Below are positions 43,816 to 56,142 of a DNA stretch of 64,000 nt, one piece after another (position 1 is the first letter of the stretch; every line of letters starts with the position of its first letter). The stretch lies in contig CM060709.1 in the NCBI GenBank assembly GCA_030686995.1, positions 308,674,857 to 308,738,856 of the forward strand, read 5' to 3'. The translations under genes and the position numbers were made by a program. This DNA is from Artemisia argyi (taxonomy: Eukaryota > Streptophyta > Magnoliopsida > Asterales > Asteraceae). Under the pieces are notes generated by a model. The model was not told the DNA's origin, ran no database searches, and was given only the letters and a program-made list of their open reading frames with translations.

Positions 43816-44159
43816 GAGTTAAGGATTTTAATTTGGACTTGAATTTTGATTAGGATTTTCAATTTGAATTTGAATGCTATAAGATAAAAAAATATATTAT
43901 AAAAAGATGAGAGAGAAGTATAAATGATGAATGAGATAGAGAAAAAAGATAGAATGAGACCCACAACTTTATCAAATACTATGCCTCCTCTCTGGTTTGG
44001 GTACAGTAGATATATTTGTGAATCATAGCTAATTTCTAATCCATATCAAATAACCAAACGGATAGTTTCTTTTTTAAAGCCCAAAACCCAATCCAAACCT
44101 TTAAACCAAACGGGCGGTTTGAGAGGTTAAGGTACGCGGATAATCACAATCATAATTAT
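43816..44159. other. Non-coding spacer
   Basis: No gene seen. It contains a CCAAACGG/CCAAACGGGCGG phrase, probably from a MITE or promoter-type repeat. Confidence 0.35.
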
Positions 44160-45130
44160 TCATAATACTCCCTCTTGGCGATCCAACATTAGTTCTCATA
44201 CGCTTAGATCTTCTGCCTCGTTAAAAACCTTGCTTGAAAAACCCAAGTCAGAACATATCCAAGGAAAAAAGAGTGTAGCGCGTATGTTCTCCCTATGATG
44301 ATTACACTTAGGCTATGTTTGGCGCGGAGCATTTTGGAGCTTTTTTAGGTGATGAGTGGTGAGAATGAGCTTTTTGATTTTTAGTGTTCGTTTGGTAAAA
44401 AAGCGGTGAGCTTTGCTATTTTTTAAGAAAGCTCATTTTTCCAATGCTTCTTTATGAAGCTGTGAGCGGTGAGCTGTGGATACTGCCCACAACTACTGCT
44501 CACAGCTACTGCCCACTGCTACTGCTCACAGCTATTTTTGCCAAACATAGCCTTTAGTTCAATGAGTCTTCGCATTCCAATGTCATGAGCCAACTTCTTA
44601 AATGTTGCGGTGGGAAGTGCCTAGGTAAATAAGTTTGCTTTTTCTCGCTTGAACAAACCTTTTGAACAATAACATTGTACTCTTATACAAGTCATGAGTG
44701 AAAAAGAACTTCGATAGAATATGCTTGGTCATGTCACCTTTGATGTATCCGTCCTTAAGTTGAGTAATGCATGCAACATCTATGATTGTTGGAGCTTCTT
44801 GGCCTGAGGAAATACCATGTGATTCACAAATATGTTGTATCACACTTCTCAACCAAACGCATCCCCGACTCGCTTCATGGATGGCCAAGATCTCTGCAGT
44901 ACTGTAACTTATGAAAACATATCTAGTTTGAGACCGACCGGTATGGGGATCAGACATATATCATGCATCTGCAAAACCAACTAGATTTCTTTCGGATGGG
45001 GAGTATAATAGTATAAACCTATATCTATTGTACCTTAAAGATGGCGAAATATTTGTTTCACCCCGTTCCATTGTCTCATTGTTGGACACGAGCTATATCT
45101 TCCTAATAAGTTTAACGAAAATGATATATC
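44160..45130 (-). pseudogene. Ty1/Copia pol fragment (RT end, RNase H) with 3' flank
   Basis: The minus strand reads RQWNGVKQIFRHL.GTIDIGLYY (about 45085), the end of reverse transcriptase. RNase H follows: MSDPHTGRSQTRYVF, AEILAIHEASRGCVWLRSVI, QLKDGYIKGDMTKHI, KFFFTHDL (44957-44600). Beyond a MITE at 44311-44552 the sequence (TCTGCCTCGTTAAAAACC, AAGGAAAAAAGAGT) matches the kind of sequence I recall in LTRs of composite Copia elements. The 5' parts (gag, protease, integrase) are absent. Stops and deletions make it a relic. Confidence 0.8.
44311..44552. mobile_element. MITE inside the Copia relic (242 bp)
   Basis: Termini GGCTATGTTTGGC and GCCAAACATAGCC are perfect inverted repeats. The centre repeats CACAGCTACTGCC-like units. 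The exact target duplication is unclear, so hAT versus Harbinger cannot be decided. Confidence 0.75.
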
Positions 45131-46244
45131 GAGTCGTATATGACTTGCAAGTTAACATTTACTCAGTTTATGAAATAACTCATCAATAAGCATCATACGA
45201 AAAACATATACTCAATCAAGGCACCATCAAAAGAATTAGCAACTTACACTTCCTTATCAGTTTACATGCATCACTATATTTAACTCTAGGGGTCACTTTA
45301 TAATTGGTTGTTAGTTTTGTTCAATTACAAAAAGAATGCAAGAATATTCACGAGGGACATGAAAAAAAAATAAAATGACAAACGGTTTATTAAAACTAAG
45401 TAAGAGATATTAGTGATCATACCAAAAAGAGATAAAGTAAAAAGTCATCTTAGTTATAGACATAATGATGATTTAACACAATTCATGTAGTTTGATAAAA
45501 ATTAGAATACTAATCTAACATATAAATCAAATACTCATAGCCAAAAGAGACTATATGACAGAAAATACTCAAAATAGGATTATTTGATCCTAGCACATAC
45601 ATAACATCCATGTAGTATGTAAATCAAATTTACATGATCAATGCATCTAATCATATAATATCATGATTCTATTAAACTCTTGGGATAAACACTATAGCAA
45701 ACAAAAAAACGCATACATATTATTACCTAGGAGCATTTTGATCACAAATCTAATATTGTTTTGAGTCCAAAAAGCATAAATTTATACTGTCAATGTTATT
45801 TTAAGTATAAATGGCTCTGTATTTTGTATTACTCTGTACTTCTCTTGATAGACTATCGAAGTAGGGTTTTTATTTTTTTTTATTTTTATTATTTTTTATT
45901 TTTTTATTATTATTATTTTTCCAACCATCTCACAATATTTACAAATATCTCACACAATTATTCTAGACGAGATTGAGCTATAATTTACTGCATTCGTACT
46001 AGTTTAATTTTACAGCTATGCTACCCACATCATATTCCTCCTTAAGTACCACATGATAAGCCATTAGCTAACATACCAACAAATTCTGAGCTGACTTATT
46101 AAAGGGTTAAGTTAAAGAGGGTGTGAAAATGTCGCGTGACGGCGCGACATAGTTAAGTTCACATGTTGTTACGTTTTTGTGCCTATGGTGCGGTTTAACT
46201 CTTACGCAGCTTGCAGTTTGATGACTTATAATTTATCTAATTTC
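45131..46244. other. AT-rich region without recognised gene
   Basis: Likely further decayed retrotransposon sequence upstream of the Copia fragment. Includes a T/A-rich low-complexity patch at 45870-45920. Confidence 0.35.
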
Positions 46245-46560
46245 CACTACAAAAAATAGTAAACATATACACGTTTATTTTTTCACCCTTGTGAAAGGGT
46301 GGACTTTTATTTATTTTTTTACACGAAAATAAGTGTGAATAAATTTGTACACGGTTATTTGCGTTTAAAGGATGAAAGAAGACTTGCAAACCATAAGCAC
46401 GGTAATAAGCGTGTACAAAAAAAATACTCGGTTCACTAAAAAAAAGCGTGTAGAAAGTAATTTTATATAAAAAAGAAAAATAATATAAATACACAAATAA
46501 AAGCGTGTACAATAGTTTTATTAAAAAAAATAGATAAACACAATTAAAAGCGTGTAGTTT
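46245..46560 (+). repeat. CACTA 5' terminus and subterminal repeat zone
   Basis: CACTACAAAAA end plus at least four direct AAGCGTGTA motifs and related GTGTGAA/ACACG variants. In known CACTA elements such repeats bind the transposase partner protein. Confidence 0.8.
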
Positions 46561-47914
46561 TTTTGATACGTGTCATTCCGACACATTTATTTCCACCTTC
46601 ATATCATTTTCCCCAAATCATAACACCTCAATCACTTTTATCAGTTTCACAATTAAATAATGACTTTTATAAATCAATTCGATCACTCAATCATCAGTTC
46701 CAGCTTTTATAACTCAATTATCAGTTCCCCAAATCACTTTTATAAATCACTTTTATAAATCAATCACTTTTATAAATTCGATCAAGTAACAACATCTCAA
46801 TCACTTTTAAATTCGTTTTTGTTATAAATCCCCAAATCACTTTCAATAGCTTCAAATTTAGGGTTTCGATCATCTTTAATTCACTTTTATAAATCACTTT
46901 TATAAATTTAGCTTTTAGCTTAATCAGTCATCGGTCCAGTTGCAGCAGTTAGGGTTTCAGCTTCAAATTGATAGTTTAATCGGTCATTGGTCACGCATCA
47001 AAGGTATAAAACTAAATTAATTGTTTGAATCGTGCTTGCGTTATTTTAAGCGTTTCTCTGTTAATAACGAGTACTTTGTTAAGTTGTTTAGTTTCTGTTA
47101 ATAGTGTGAGTAGGTGTAAGATGAATGTGAAATTTTGTAATATGAGTTGATTAAGCAATTTCTGTTAATAACGAGTACTTTGTTAAGTTGTTTAGTTTCT
47201 GTTAATAGCGTGAGTCGGTGTAAGATGGCGTTAGGAAATTCGTGTGTGGTGTAGTTGAATCTGTTAACGATCTTGAATGAGTCTACATTATTAGCTTGAT
47301 TTGATAAGTTATTAATTGTTTTTGCAACTAATCAATTAGCTTCTGTTACGTTATTTGTAGTTAGATCGCGTTTAATCACCTATTCCCAGCTTGTTATCAC
47401 CTACTTTCTGACTTTCATTTGGTGATTAATTGTTTTTTAAATTAAATCGTCAATGTTTTAATGTAATCTGAAGATGCCTCTGCATTATTAGCTTATATCA
47501 TATCAGCTTTTTAACTTAATTTCTAGTCGGATAAAGGATTGCCGTACTATAGTCACTTGATTATTCACTTTTACCCCTGCTTAGATTCACTCTTTGAGAC
47601 TTAGAATGATACTTATGAGTTTATGACTGTTGGTGTTGATTTACAGTTTCTGTCCCTTCATATGTTTGTTAAGGCTGAGATATTATAATTAGTTTATTAA
47701 GCCTTTTATGGGCACTTGCTTATGCTATTAGTCAATTTGAATAGTTGCTGCCTCGTTATATCATCGTTATAAATCTAGTATATGAATGAATTGAAATGTG
47801 TATTCTATACCCGTTTTTTGTCAGTACTCATTCATATTTGGAATTTATTAAAACTAAAAGATTTCAATTCTAATGATTTTAGGCATTGTGTCGGAAACTT
47901 GGTAAGTATAAGTG
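46561..47914 (+). other. CACTA leader region
   Basis: Non-coding. Contains a near-duplicate segment (GAGTACTTTGTTAAGTTGTTTAGTTTCTGTTAATAG occurs at about 47070 and 47173, named here only by position). It probably holds the promoter and 5' UTR/intron of the transposase gene. Confidence 0.5.
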
Positions 47915-48140
47915 ATGGATAAAAGTTGGATTAATGCTCCGATCAAAAGCAAAACTTTTAGAGATGGAGCTAATAATTTTATAAGTTTTGCTCGTGTAAG
48001 AAGTATAAGAGGATCCATTAAATGTCCATGTAATAAATGTTGTCTCGGTGAATGGGTAAGTTTGAATAAAGCTCACGGCCACATATTGCTTTATGGGTTT
48101 TTACCCGGGTATACAGAATGGACTGTGCATGGAGAGCATA

Positions 48141-48689
48141 TGATTGGCTCCAAACGGTCAACCTAAATTGACCAGGGATGGTCAACAAGGTCAAACTGCC
48201 TAGAGTCAATGCTCCGCGGAATATAGTGTTTCCCCGGGTTGTTAAGTCCTGACGAGGTGTGGATGGTTATCAAACGGTTCTGTGATCGGGTGAATTTGGA
48301 TGAGAAAGGGGTTTGTGTGTGATTAAGCTAAGGAATCTACATTGAAATAGCTTAAATAAGCTATATGAAGAAGACGAGAAAGTTAGAAAAACAAGAAACG
48401 TTTAAAACTTAAAAACGCGTACGTTCACGTTTAAATAAAACGTAAACGTACGAAATAAAAAGTAAAAACGGAAATCTGAAAACACCCAGGGGGTGAAAAT
48501 GACTGTTTTACAAACTATAAGATAAAAGAAATTTTTTAGAAAAAGAAAATAAATTTTAACACTAATTAATTATTTAATATTAATTAAATACTATTTAATA
48601 CTTAGTGTTTTTGTATGCATTACTGAGTGTTTTTGTATGTTTTGCAGTTCAGATTTGACCAAAAATGATGAGTGTTTGAGCACTCATCA
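48141..48689 (-). repeat. LTR-A (leftmost, 3' LTR in element sense), internally deleted
   Basis: It keeps about 465 bp of one end and about 85 bp of the other compared with LTR-B. At the join (about 48604) a short GTGTTTTTGTATG phrase is duplicated. About 3.2 kb is missing. Confidence 0.9.
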
Positions 48690-51582
48690 ATCCCCCACAC
48701 TAAACTATTGCTAGTCCCTAGCAATAACTGTTTTGAAAACTTGATGGATTTGAAAAACTCTTTACCAAAAGCCATCACTTCTGGAGTAGCCAGGTGTAAG
48801 AACTGTGGCACACCTGATAACCGTGTGATTTTGAGCAAACCACCAGCTGTCAACGGATTTGAGTAGTCTTTACCAAAAGCCGTTTGCTTCTGGACTAGCC
48901 AGCTCTTGATGGAATAGTCAACATCTTGGTGTGCTGATTACCAATTATGGTTTTTCCACGGCCTTTACCACAAGCCATAATCTTGCGGGCTAGCCAACTC
49001 ATTTGTTTTTGGGGAGTTGAGGAACCATACAATTTTGGGCAAATTGCAAGCCGTAAACGGATTTGAGATGTCTTTACCAAGAGCCGTTTGCTCCTGGACT
49101 AGCCAATCCCTTTTGTCGTTTAGACAAGGCGGACTGATTACCACAAAAATTTTGAAGCACCAGTGAAAATTTTTTAAATTTTTTGAAATTTTGGCTAAAA
49201 ACGGGGGTATTATATAGTAAAATGTGATAAAATTCGCTAGAATAGCGAATACCCCCCACACTTAGCTTGAATATTGTCCTCAATATTCAAAGTCCCGGCT
49301 ATTATGCCGACATTTTGAACGTAAAAGGGCAACATTACAAGCTAAGCGTGGAAAACACCATTTTGTTTTTCACTCTTGTAACCATAGCATGGGGGACTCC
49401 CCCACACTTAGGGTGAAAACCCTATAAGCATGCTACTATTTTTGTTTACCGAGTCGCTAGCTTGATTCGACCCCGAATTCATTTGTCCGTGGGGAAGCAT
49501 GATGTGGAAGAAGCAATCTCAATTGGACTTTCATTCAAAATGTTTGGACAAACATTTGAAGCACGTGAAAGTTCCACACCGATGAGATAAGTATCCGGCT
49601 CAAGATAATGATACATGAAAATGCCGGGATCAAATATAGTGTCTTCACTCCCGAAGGAGTGAAGAAGAGAGGAAGGCACCTCGAGAACAGGATCATTAGT
49701 CTGAGTTTGGATTTCAAGGGCTAAGCTCAAAAACATCCCGGGAGGGTGGGTGGGAATTTGCAAATCCTCATGATTAAGGATATCTCCCCCCGGGCTATCA
49801 TACTCTGGAGGAGTCATGATAAGGTGGTCAATGATGGGCTCAGAAGATATTTCATCAACGTCACTGATGTCTCCATAAGATAAAGACTTTTCATCAGTGT
49901 TTGAATCACTAAGCCCGATATTGAGATAGGAATTGAGTGATGGATCATCATCATTCAATAAGCTTTCAAGGAAAAGAATATCCCCCTCAGAATCAAGATA
50001 GTTATCATCAACTTCATACGAAGTTGAACTATCTAGAGCAAGGAATGCTTCGACTTCCTCCATATCGTCTTTGAAATCAAAGAGATCATCATCACATCCC
50101 GATGGAAGTGGATTGGAGTGAGTGAGTTCATCGGCGAACTCCTCGAGAAGAAAGTCAACATTAGAGTGGGGACTAGATGTATCAACATACTCAATGTCTC
50201 CATAAGATAAACAATCATCACTAGAATCAGAGACAGTCTCAATTTGATCATTTGGATTATTAGGGTGAGAAGGAATATCACACACTTGATCAAAAGTCCC
50301 TGTGACTCTCTCGGGATTGGGACAAGGATCTCAACACTAGACTTTATTAATTCGTCCGATTCCTTATTAGGAACAGTGCTAAGATGCTCATCCCCCATGT
50401 TTAGAGAGTGAGTGTGAACTTCGGGTGTGATATCAACAGACTGAGGGAGATGAGAGGAGCTAGCATTCATGGATTGTACGAGTTCCATTTGATCTTCTGC
50501 TAGTAATGTCCCCGTCTCATTATTTTCTCCCTGATTTCCAATGGGAGGAATCACAAGTGATGAATCAGACGAACCCTTATAAAATTGAAGGATATCAAGG
50601 GTGTCTTCATTATCACTATCATTATCACAGTCTAGAAGAGCAGCTTGACGAAATTTGGCACGAGTTATAGCTGCTTGTTCTAAGACAAGTAATTCTTCCC
50701 TACTCAATTCGTTTCTAGCCTCTCGTTCCTCAGCAAGTAATTCTGCCATAGATTTCTCACGAGAGTCTTGAAACGGTGTAGTAACCAACTCCTCCTTAAG
50801 TTCTTTTAAAATATCAAGAGCCTTTAGTAAAAGGTCTTGCTCGGTTTCTTGAGGAGTTGTGTGAATCATATCGTACTGGGGAGGTGGGTCTGAAAACGAA
50901 TAGTCGTAATTGTTACAAGGAAATGGATTCCTTGTTTGACAATCCGAGCTAGAGTGTGGACCTCCACAGTAATCAAAACAGTAATACTGATGTGGCTGTG
51001 GGTTGTATGTGCTAGAATTACAATTGCTATCAGGAGACTGCTCATAGACAAGCGTGTTTCCCGATTGACAATTATAACTGTAGTGTGAACCACCACAGTA
51101 CTCACAACAGTAAAACTGCTGAGACTGATGGTGTGGTAACTGATGGAATGAATCAGTCGTGTCATGGTAAGAATAAGGATTCTGTTTATAGACAGACCTG
51201 TTTCCCGACTCTACCATGCCACAGCTGGGGCAATTGCCACCATTATAAGGATTACCACACCATTGGCAAACCAGAAAGTGTGGATGAGACATAGAAAGAA
51301 TCAAGTGGTTTGGGAGGGGTAGGGATGAAGAATCAAAGATGTGAGAGGGTAAAGGTGAATATTTTTGGGTTTTTGGAAAGACATTTTATACAAATGAGAA
51401 AGAAAATGTTTTTGTGTTTTTGTGTTCGTTGAAATCTGAGTTTAAAATGTTTTCGGGAACGGTTTTGCTTTGATAATATGAACAAAGGATGGATAAATGT
51501 ACAATGGAACGAATTCCAAAGACACTAATCAGAAAAACCGTTTAGATACGCACACAACCTCCCCGGCAGCGACGCCAAAATT
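48690..51582 (-). other. Internal region 1 of the retrotransposon array
   Basis: 2893 bp. In element orientation: primer-binding site at about 51560-51580, a short leader, the gag-like ORFs (51304-49479), about 790 bp non-coding tail (49478-48700), then a purine tract next to LTR-A. The tail has repeated AAGCCGTTTGCT / CTAGCCA phrases. Confidence 0.85.
49479..51304 (-). pseudogene. Gag-like two-frame ORF of retrotransposon unit 1
   Basis: Starts MILSMSHPHFLVCQWCGN at 51304. Three cysteine-rich units follow: CQWC..NCPSC, then CEYCGGSHYSYNC, then a CX2CX3HX4C-like unit whose first Cys is Phe here (FDYCGGPHSSSDC). Next are a helical charged region (ETEQDLLLKALDILKELKEE) and MGDEHLSTVPNKESDELIKSS. 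At a G-run near 50310 the sense frame shifts by one base and continues VCDIPSHPNNPNDQ... through a 268-aa acidic ORF to 49479. The last 80 or so residues of the first ORF are off-frame and not meaningful. Joined, the protein would be about 600 aa. I recall similar cysteine-rich and MGDEHLSTIP sequences in Ty3 elements of composites. No pol domains. Confidence 0.7.
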
Positions 51583-54500
51583 TGATTGGCTCCAAACGGT
51601 CAACCTAAATTGACCAGGGATGGTCAACAAGGTCAAACTTCCTAGAGTCAATGCTCCGCGGAATATAGTGTTTCCCCGGGTCGTTAAGTCCCGACAAGGT
51701 GTGGATGATTATCAAACGGTTCTGTGATCGGGTGAATTTGGATGAGAAAGGTGTTTCTGTGTGATTAAGCTAAGGAATCTACAATGAAATAGCTTAAATA
51801 AGCTATATGAAGAAGACGAGAAAGTTAGAAAAACTAGAAACGTTTAAAACTTAAAAACGCGTACGTTCACGTTAAAATAAAACGTAAACGTACGAAATAA
51901 AAAGTAAAAACGGAAATCTGAAAACACCCAGGGGTGAAAATGACTTTTTTACAAACTATAAGATAAAAGAAAATTTTTAGAAAAAGAAAATAAATTTTAA
52001 CACTAATTAATTATTTAATATTAATTAAATACTATTTAATACTTATTATTAATATTTAAACAACTTAAATATAATATAATATTAATTAAATACTAAAAAG
52101 GTGAAAATAAAATTTCTAAAATTATAAAATAACTAAAAATAAGTTTTAAAATTAAAAATAAATATTTTTATCTTTTAGTGAAATTTATATTAATTAATTA
52201 CTAATTAAACATTAATTACCTAATTAAACTATTTTAAATTATAAAAAATACTAAGTGAACAGTAAAAATTCTAATAAAATTTCTAAAATTATTTTATAAC
52301 ACATAAAAGCTATAAAAAATATAAAAACTAGGTTTTACTTAATAAAAACTAATTATGCTATTTAAAACTAATTATTAATTAATAATTAATAAAACTAAGA
52401 TTAATTCTAATAAATACTAAATAATAAAATAAAAATCTGAGAAAATTATTATAAATACTTTAATATATGAGGAATTTAATAAAAATATAAAAAAGCTAGG
52501 TGGTTAATAAAAATATAAAAATGAAAATTAAAATTTAAATAAAATTAAATAGAAACTATCACTTAAAAATTAAGTTAACTTTTCTGGCTTTTTTCTTTTG
52601 AAGCTTAACTTACACCTAAAAACATGAACTTTTTGTAAAAGCAAACTTTTTAGAACACAGAAATAAGCTAGAATAAGCCAAAAAGTTGAGACAGTTGACC
52701 TTGGTCAACTGTGGAGGGAAATAAGCCAAAATGGGCCTAAGTGGGACCCACTCCTGCTAATTCTGGTCTAAATAAGCTAATGGGACATGAATAAGCTGGA
52801 AAAAGTACTAGTGGACCACAGAATAAGCTATTAAGCACAAAATAAGCTCTTTGCCACTTAACTCAAACCAGAAACTGGGACAAACTTGAGGTGTGGTTTC
52901 AGGTGGGGTCCACAAGTGGTGAGGTCAAACCAGTGGTCAATACCACTTCCCTGGTAGGAGGGGGTTTAGGGGAACCAAAAACAAGGGCTGAGGATCACTA
53001 TGGTGGTCAGAAAACCACCACCAAGTGGTGGTGGTGGCTGATATAACTGCTGCAGCAGGGGGCAGTCCCTCCCCTGCAGCTGTCTTTGATCAACTGCGGG
53101 GCCCAGGTAAAAAATGGCAAAAATGTATGCAAGATGGGAAATTGGAGATGAGGTGGGATACTTTGAGTAGGAACAAGTTTCAAATCCTAAGGCTAAGCAT
53201 AAAAATCTAATTAATTCTTGCCAGAAATGAAAAAACTGAGATCATGCACATTTTGACTTTTGAGAAAAACTTAAACCTTTGACTTTGTCCAACTTTTAAT
53301 GGTTATAACTGACTCAAATTGATGTTTTAGGTTATAGTAAGACTGAATTAGAGTAGAATTACAACTTTTAAACACAATGGGTTGGATTTGAGACCCAAGA
53401 ACCTCAACAGTTAACTGTTGAGGTGATTTGGTGGAGATTTTGACTTTGGGTTGTTTAGGACATGGATTTAAAGCATTACTAACCTAAATATACCAAATGT
53501 AATATGTTTAGACTAAAACAACAACAAAATAACAACCAGAGAGTAGCTAGATAGGCAGATCCAAACACCCCTCAAGAAAATGAAAATGAGTTTTGATTAA
53601 GCAGTAAGGCATTTCAAACCATGAAATCAACTATTTAACTTCTACTAACACAGAAAAACCACAAATAAGTCTCAATTAACAACAATTAACAGCTACAACT
53701 AGCAATTACTTAAATTTGAAAATCAATATTAAAATGAAATTGAGATGGGAGCCTACAGTGGCTTATGTGGGCTACAACCCAAGAGAAATGATACAAATCT
53801 AACCTACAGCCTCCCTGAGGCTTCTAATACCAAATGCCATCCATCCTTAACCCTGCTTCTGCTTATCTTCTTCCTTTCAATTGAGTTTTAACTGTTTTCT
53901 CCCATTTTTTATATTTTAATGTGAAATGAGCTAGAACTAGTTTTTAAACTGAGAAAGCTTAGAGAAGCTTGTCAATGACTTAAGTGAGTTTTCTGAATCA
54001 AGAAATAATGACTTTCAACAAGTTATAAGTAATTTGAGATTTTCAAGTAAAAATTGCATAAACTGAAGGCATTCAAGAAAACTAAGATTGATGATTTAAA
54101 TGAGTACCAAATACACTGTGAGCTTGCAATTACAATTTAAAACTAACTTTTACACTAAGAAAATGGAAATTACATGAAAATGACTTCAAATTATACTAAC
54201 TAACTAATCTACTCTCTACTGCTACACTAATACTTTTTCTTCTTTTCTTCTTATCTTTTATAGGCCTTGGGTCACTCCTCTGACTTTCCCACTTCTGTTC
54301 TGAGCCTTTGGATGGCTAAAAATGATCCCAGCCGTTTGATGATTTTTGGCGGGAAAAACTGAGCAGGGCAATTGGGATGGTTTGGTGAGGGAATTTAATG
54401 GGTTTTGGTATTTAGTAGAAGTGGAGGGGACATGAGATGTGGAGGGGTGAGCTGGGGGTATGTAGAAGGTGGAGTATGGGTTTGGTGTTGTAGGCTTAGC

Positions 54501-55354
54501 AGCCAAGTGGAGGAGATGGGAGGTCAAAGGGGGTTTGACCGGGGTAATTAAATAAAACGGTTTTGGGGTTTTATTTTTAGGGGGAGTGGGTCGGTTTGTT
54601 TGGTGGGCTGGGGTGAAGGGCTTGGAGTTATAAGGATGGAGTGGGCTTGGATGTGTTGGGTTTGGAATTGGTTTTGGGTTTAAATTGATAAAAGGGTCCG
54701 TTTGATTTATAACTAAAAACACAAGGACCATTTTTGTAATTTAGAAAACTGCAAGGGCTGATCATGTAATTTTCCATAGTACTCACAAGGACCAAAAATG
54801 CCATTTTCCATATTCCAAGAACCACATTTGCAATTTTTCCATTTTTGGAATTCCCGGGGACTAAATGTGTAAATTTCCAAACCTCGGGGACTAAACTTAC
54901 AATTTCACCAATCTTTCATTCCAAGGACTATTTTTGACACATTTTGATTTTCCATGGACAAAAAATGATTTTTCCTTTCAAAAATACCCCACCAGGGACC
55001 AAATCTGTCAATATTTGAAACTCTAGGGACCAAACTGTAAATTTCCAAAACTTTTCCAATTTTTCACCAAAGGACTAAATATGACAATTTATGATTTCAA
55101 AAGGACCTTTGGTGATAATTTTCCATATTTTGGATATCCAGGGACTAGTTTTGTCATTTTATGAAAGTCGGGGGACTGAAACTGCCAATATTGCAAACTT
55201 TGTACGTTTTTCGTCTGTTTTTGCTCATTTTGTATCTAAAACATATAAAACACAATTTTGAAATATTTTCAGTATTTTGATGCATTACTGAGTGTTTTTG
55301 TATGTTTTGCAGTTCAGATTTGACAAAAAATGATGAGTGTTTGAGCACTCATCA
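51583..55354 (-). repeat. LTR-B (full length, 3772 bp)
   Basis: Starts TGATGAGTG (at 55354 on the minus strand) and ends GGAGCCAATCA (51583). U3 holds about a dozen degenerate GGGACCAAA.TG.CAATTT-type units (54718-55195). A TATA box is at 54262-54256 and a long AT-rich R/U5 (52000-52560) follows. Near its 3' end is the block shared with the solo LTR (GGGGAAACACTATATTC). The proline-rich ORF at 54258-54731 is U3 sequence. Confidence 0.92.
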
Positions 55355-56142
55355 ATCTCCCACACTAAACTATTGCTAGTCCCTAGCAATAACTGTTTTG
55401 AAAACTTGATGGATTTGAAAAACTCTTTACCAAAAGCCATCACTTCTGGAGTAGCCAGGTGTAAGAACTGTGGCACACCTGATAACCGTGTGATTTTGAG
55501 CAAACCACCAGCTGTCAACGGATTTGAGTAGTCTTTACCAAAAGCCGTTTGCTTCTGGACTAGCCAGCTCTTGATGGAATAGTCAACATCTTGGTGAGCT
55601 GATTACCAATTATGGTTTTTCCACGACCTTTACCACAAGCCATAATCTTGCGGGCTAGCCAACTCATTTGTTTTTGGGAGTTGAGGAACCATACAATTTT
55701 GGGCAAATTGCAAGCCGTAAACGGATTTGAGATGTCTTTACCAAGAGCCGTTTGCTCCTGGACTAGCCAATCCCTTTTGTCGTTTAGACAAGGCGGACTG
55801 ATTACCACAAAAATTTTGAAGCACCAGTGAAATTTTTTTAAATTTTTTGAAATTTTGGCTAAAAACGGGGGTATTATATAGTAAAATATGATAAAATTCG
55901 CTAGAATAGCGAATATCCCCCACACTTAGCTTGAATATTGTCCTCAATATTCAAAGTCCCGGCTATTATGCCGACATTTTGAACGTAAAAGGGCAACAGT
56001 ACAAGCTAAGCGTGGAAAACACCATTTTGTTTTTCACTCTTGTAACCATAGCATGGGGGACTCCCCCACACTTAGGGTGAAAACCCTATAAGCATGCTAC
56101 TGTTTTTGTTTACCGAGTCGCTAGCTTGACTCGACCCCGAAT

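Noticed and set aside
50033..50300. C-terminal hydrophobic part of the 423-aa ORF as a membrane segment
   Set aside because: It is the off-frame reading of the acidic 268-aa ORF; codon content and copy comparison favour the other frame.
54258..54731. 157-aa proline-rich ORF in LTR-B (and its copy at 60922-61395)
   Set aside because: It overlaps the LTR promoter region, is low complexity and has no recognisable domain. Its conservation reflects LTR duplication, and the solo LTR has an unrelated frame there.
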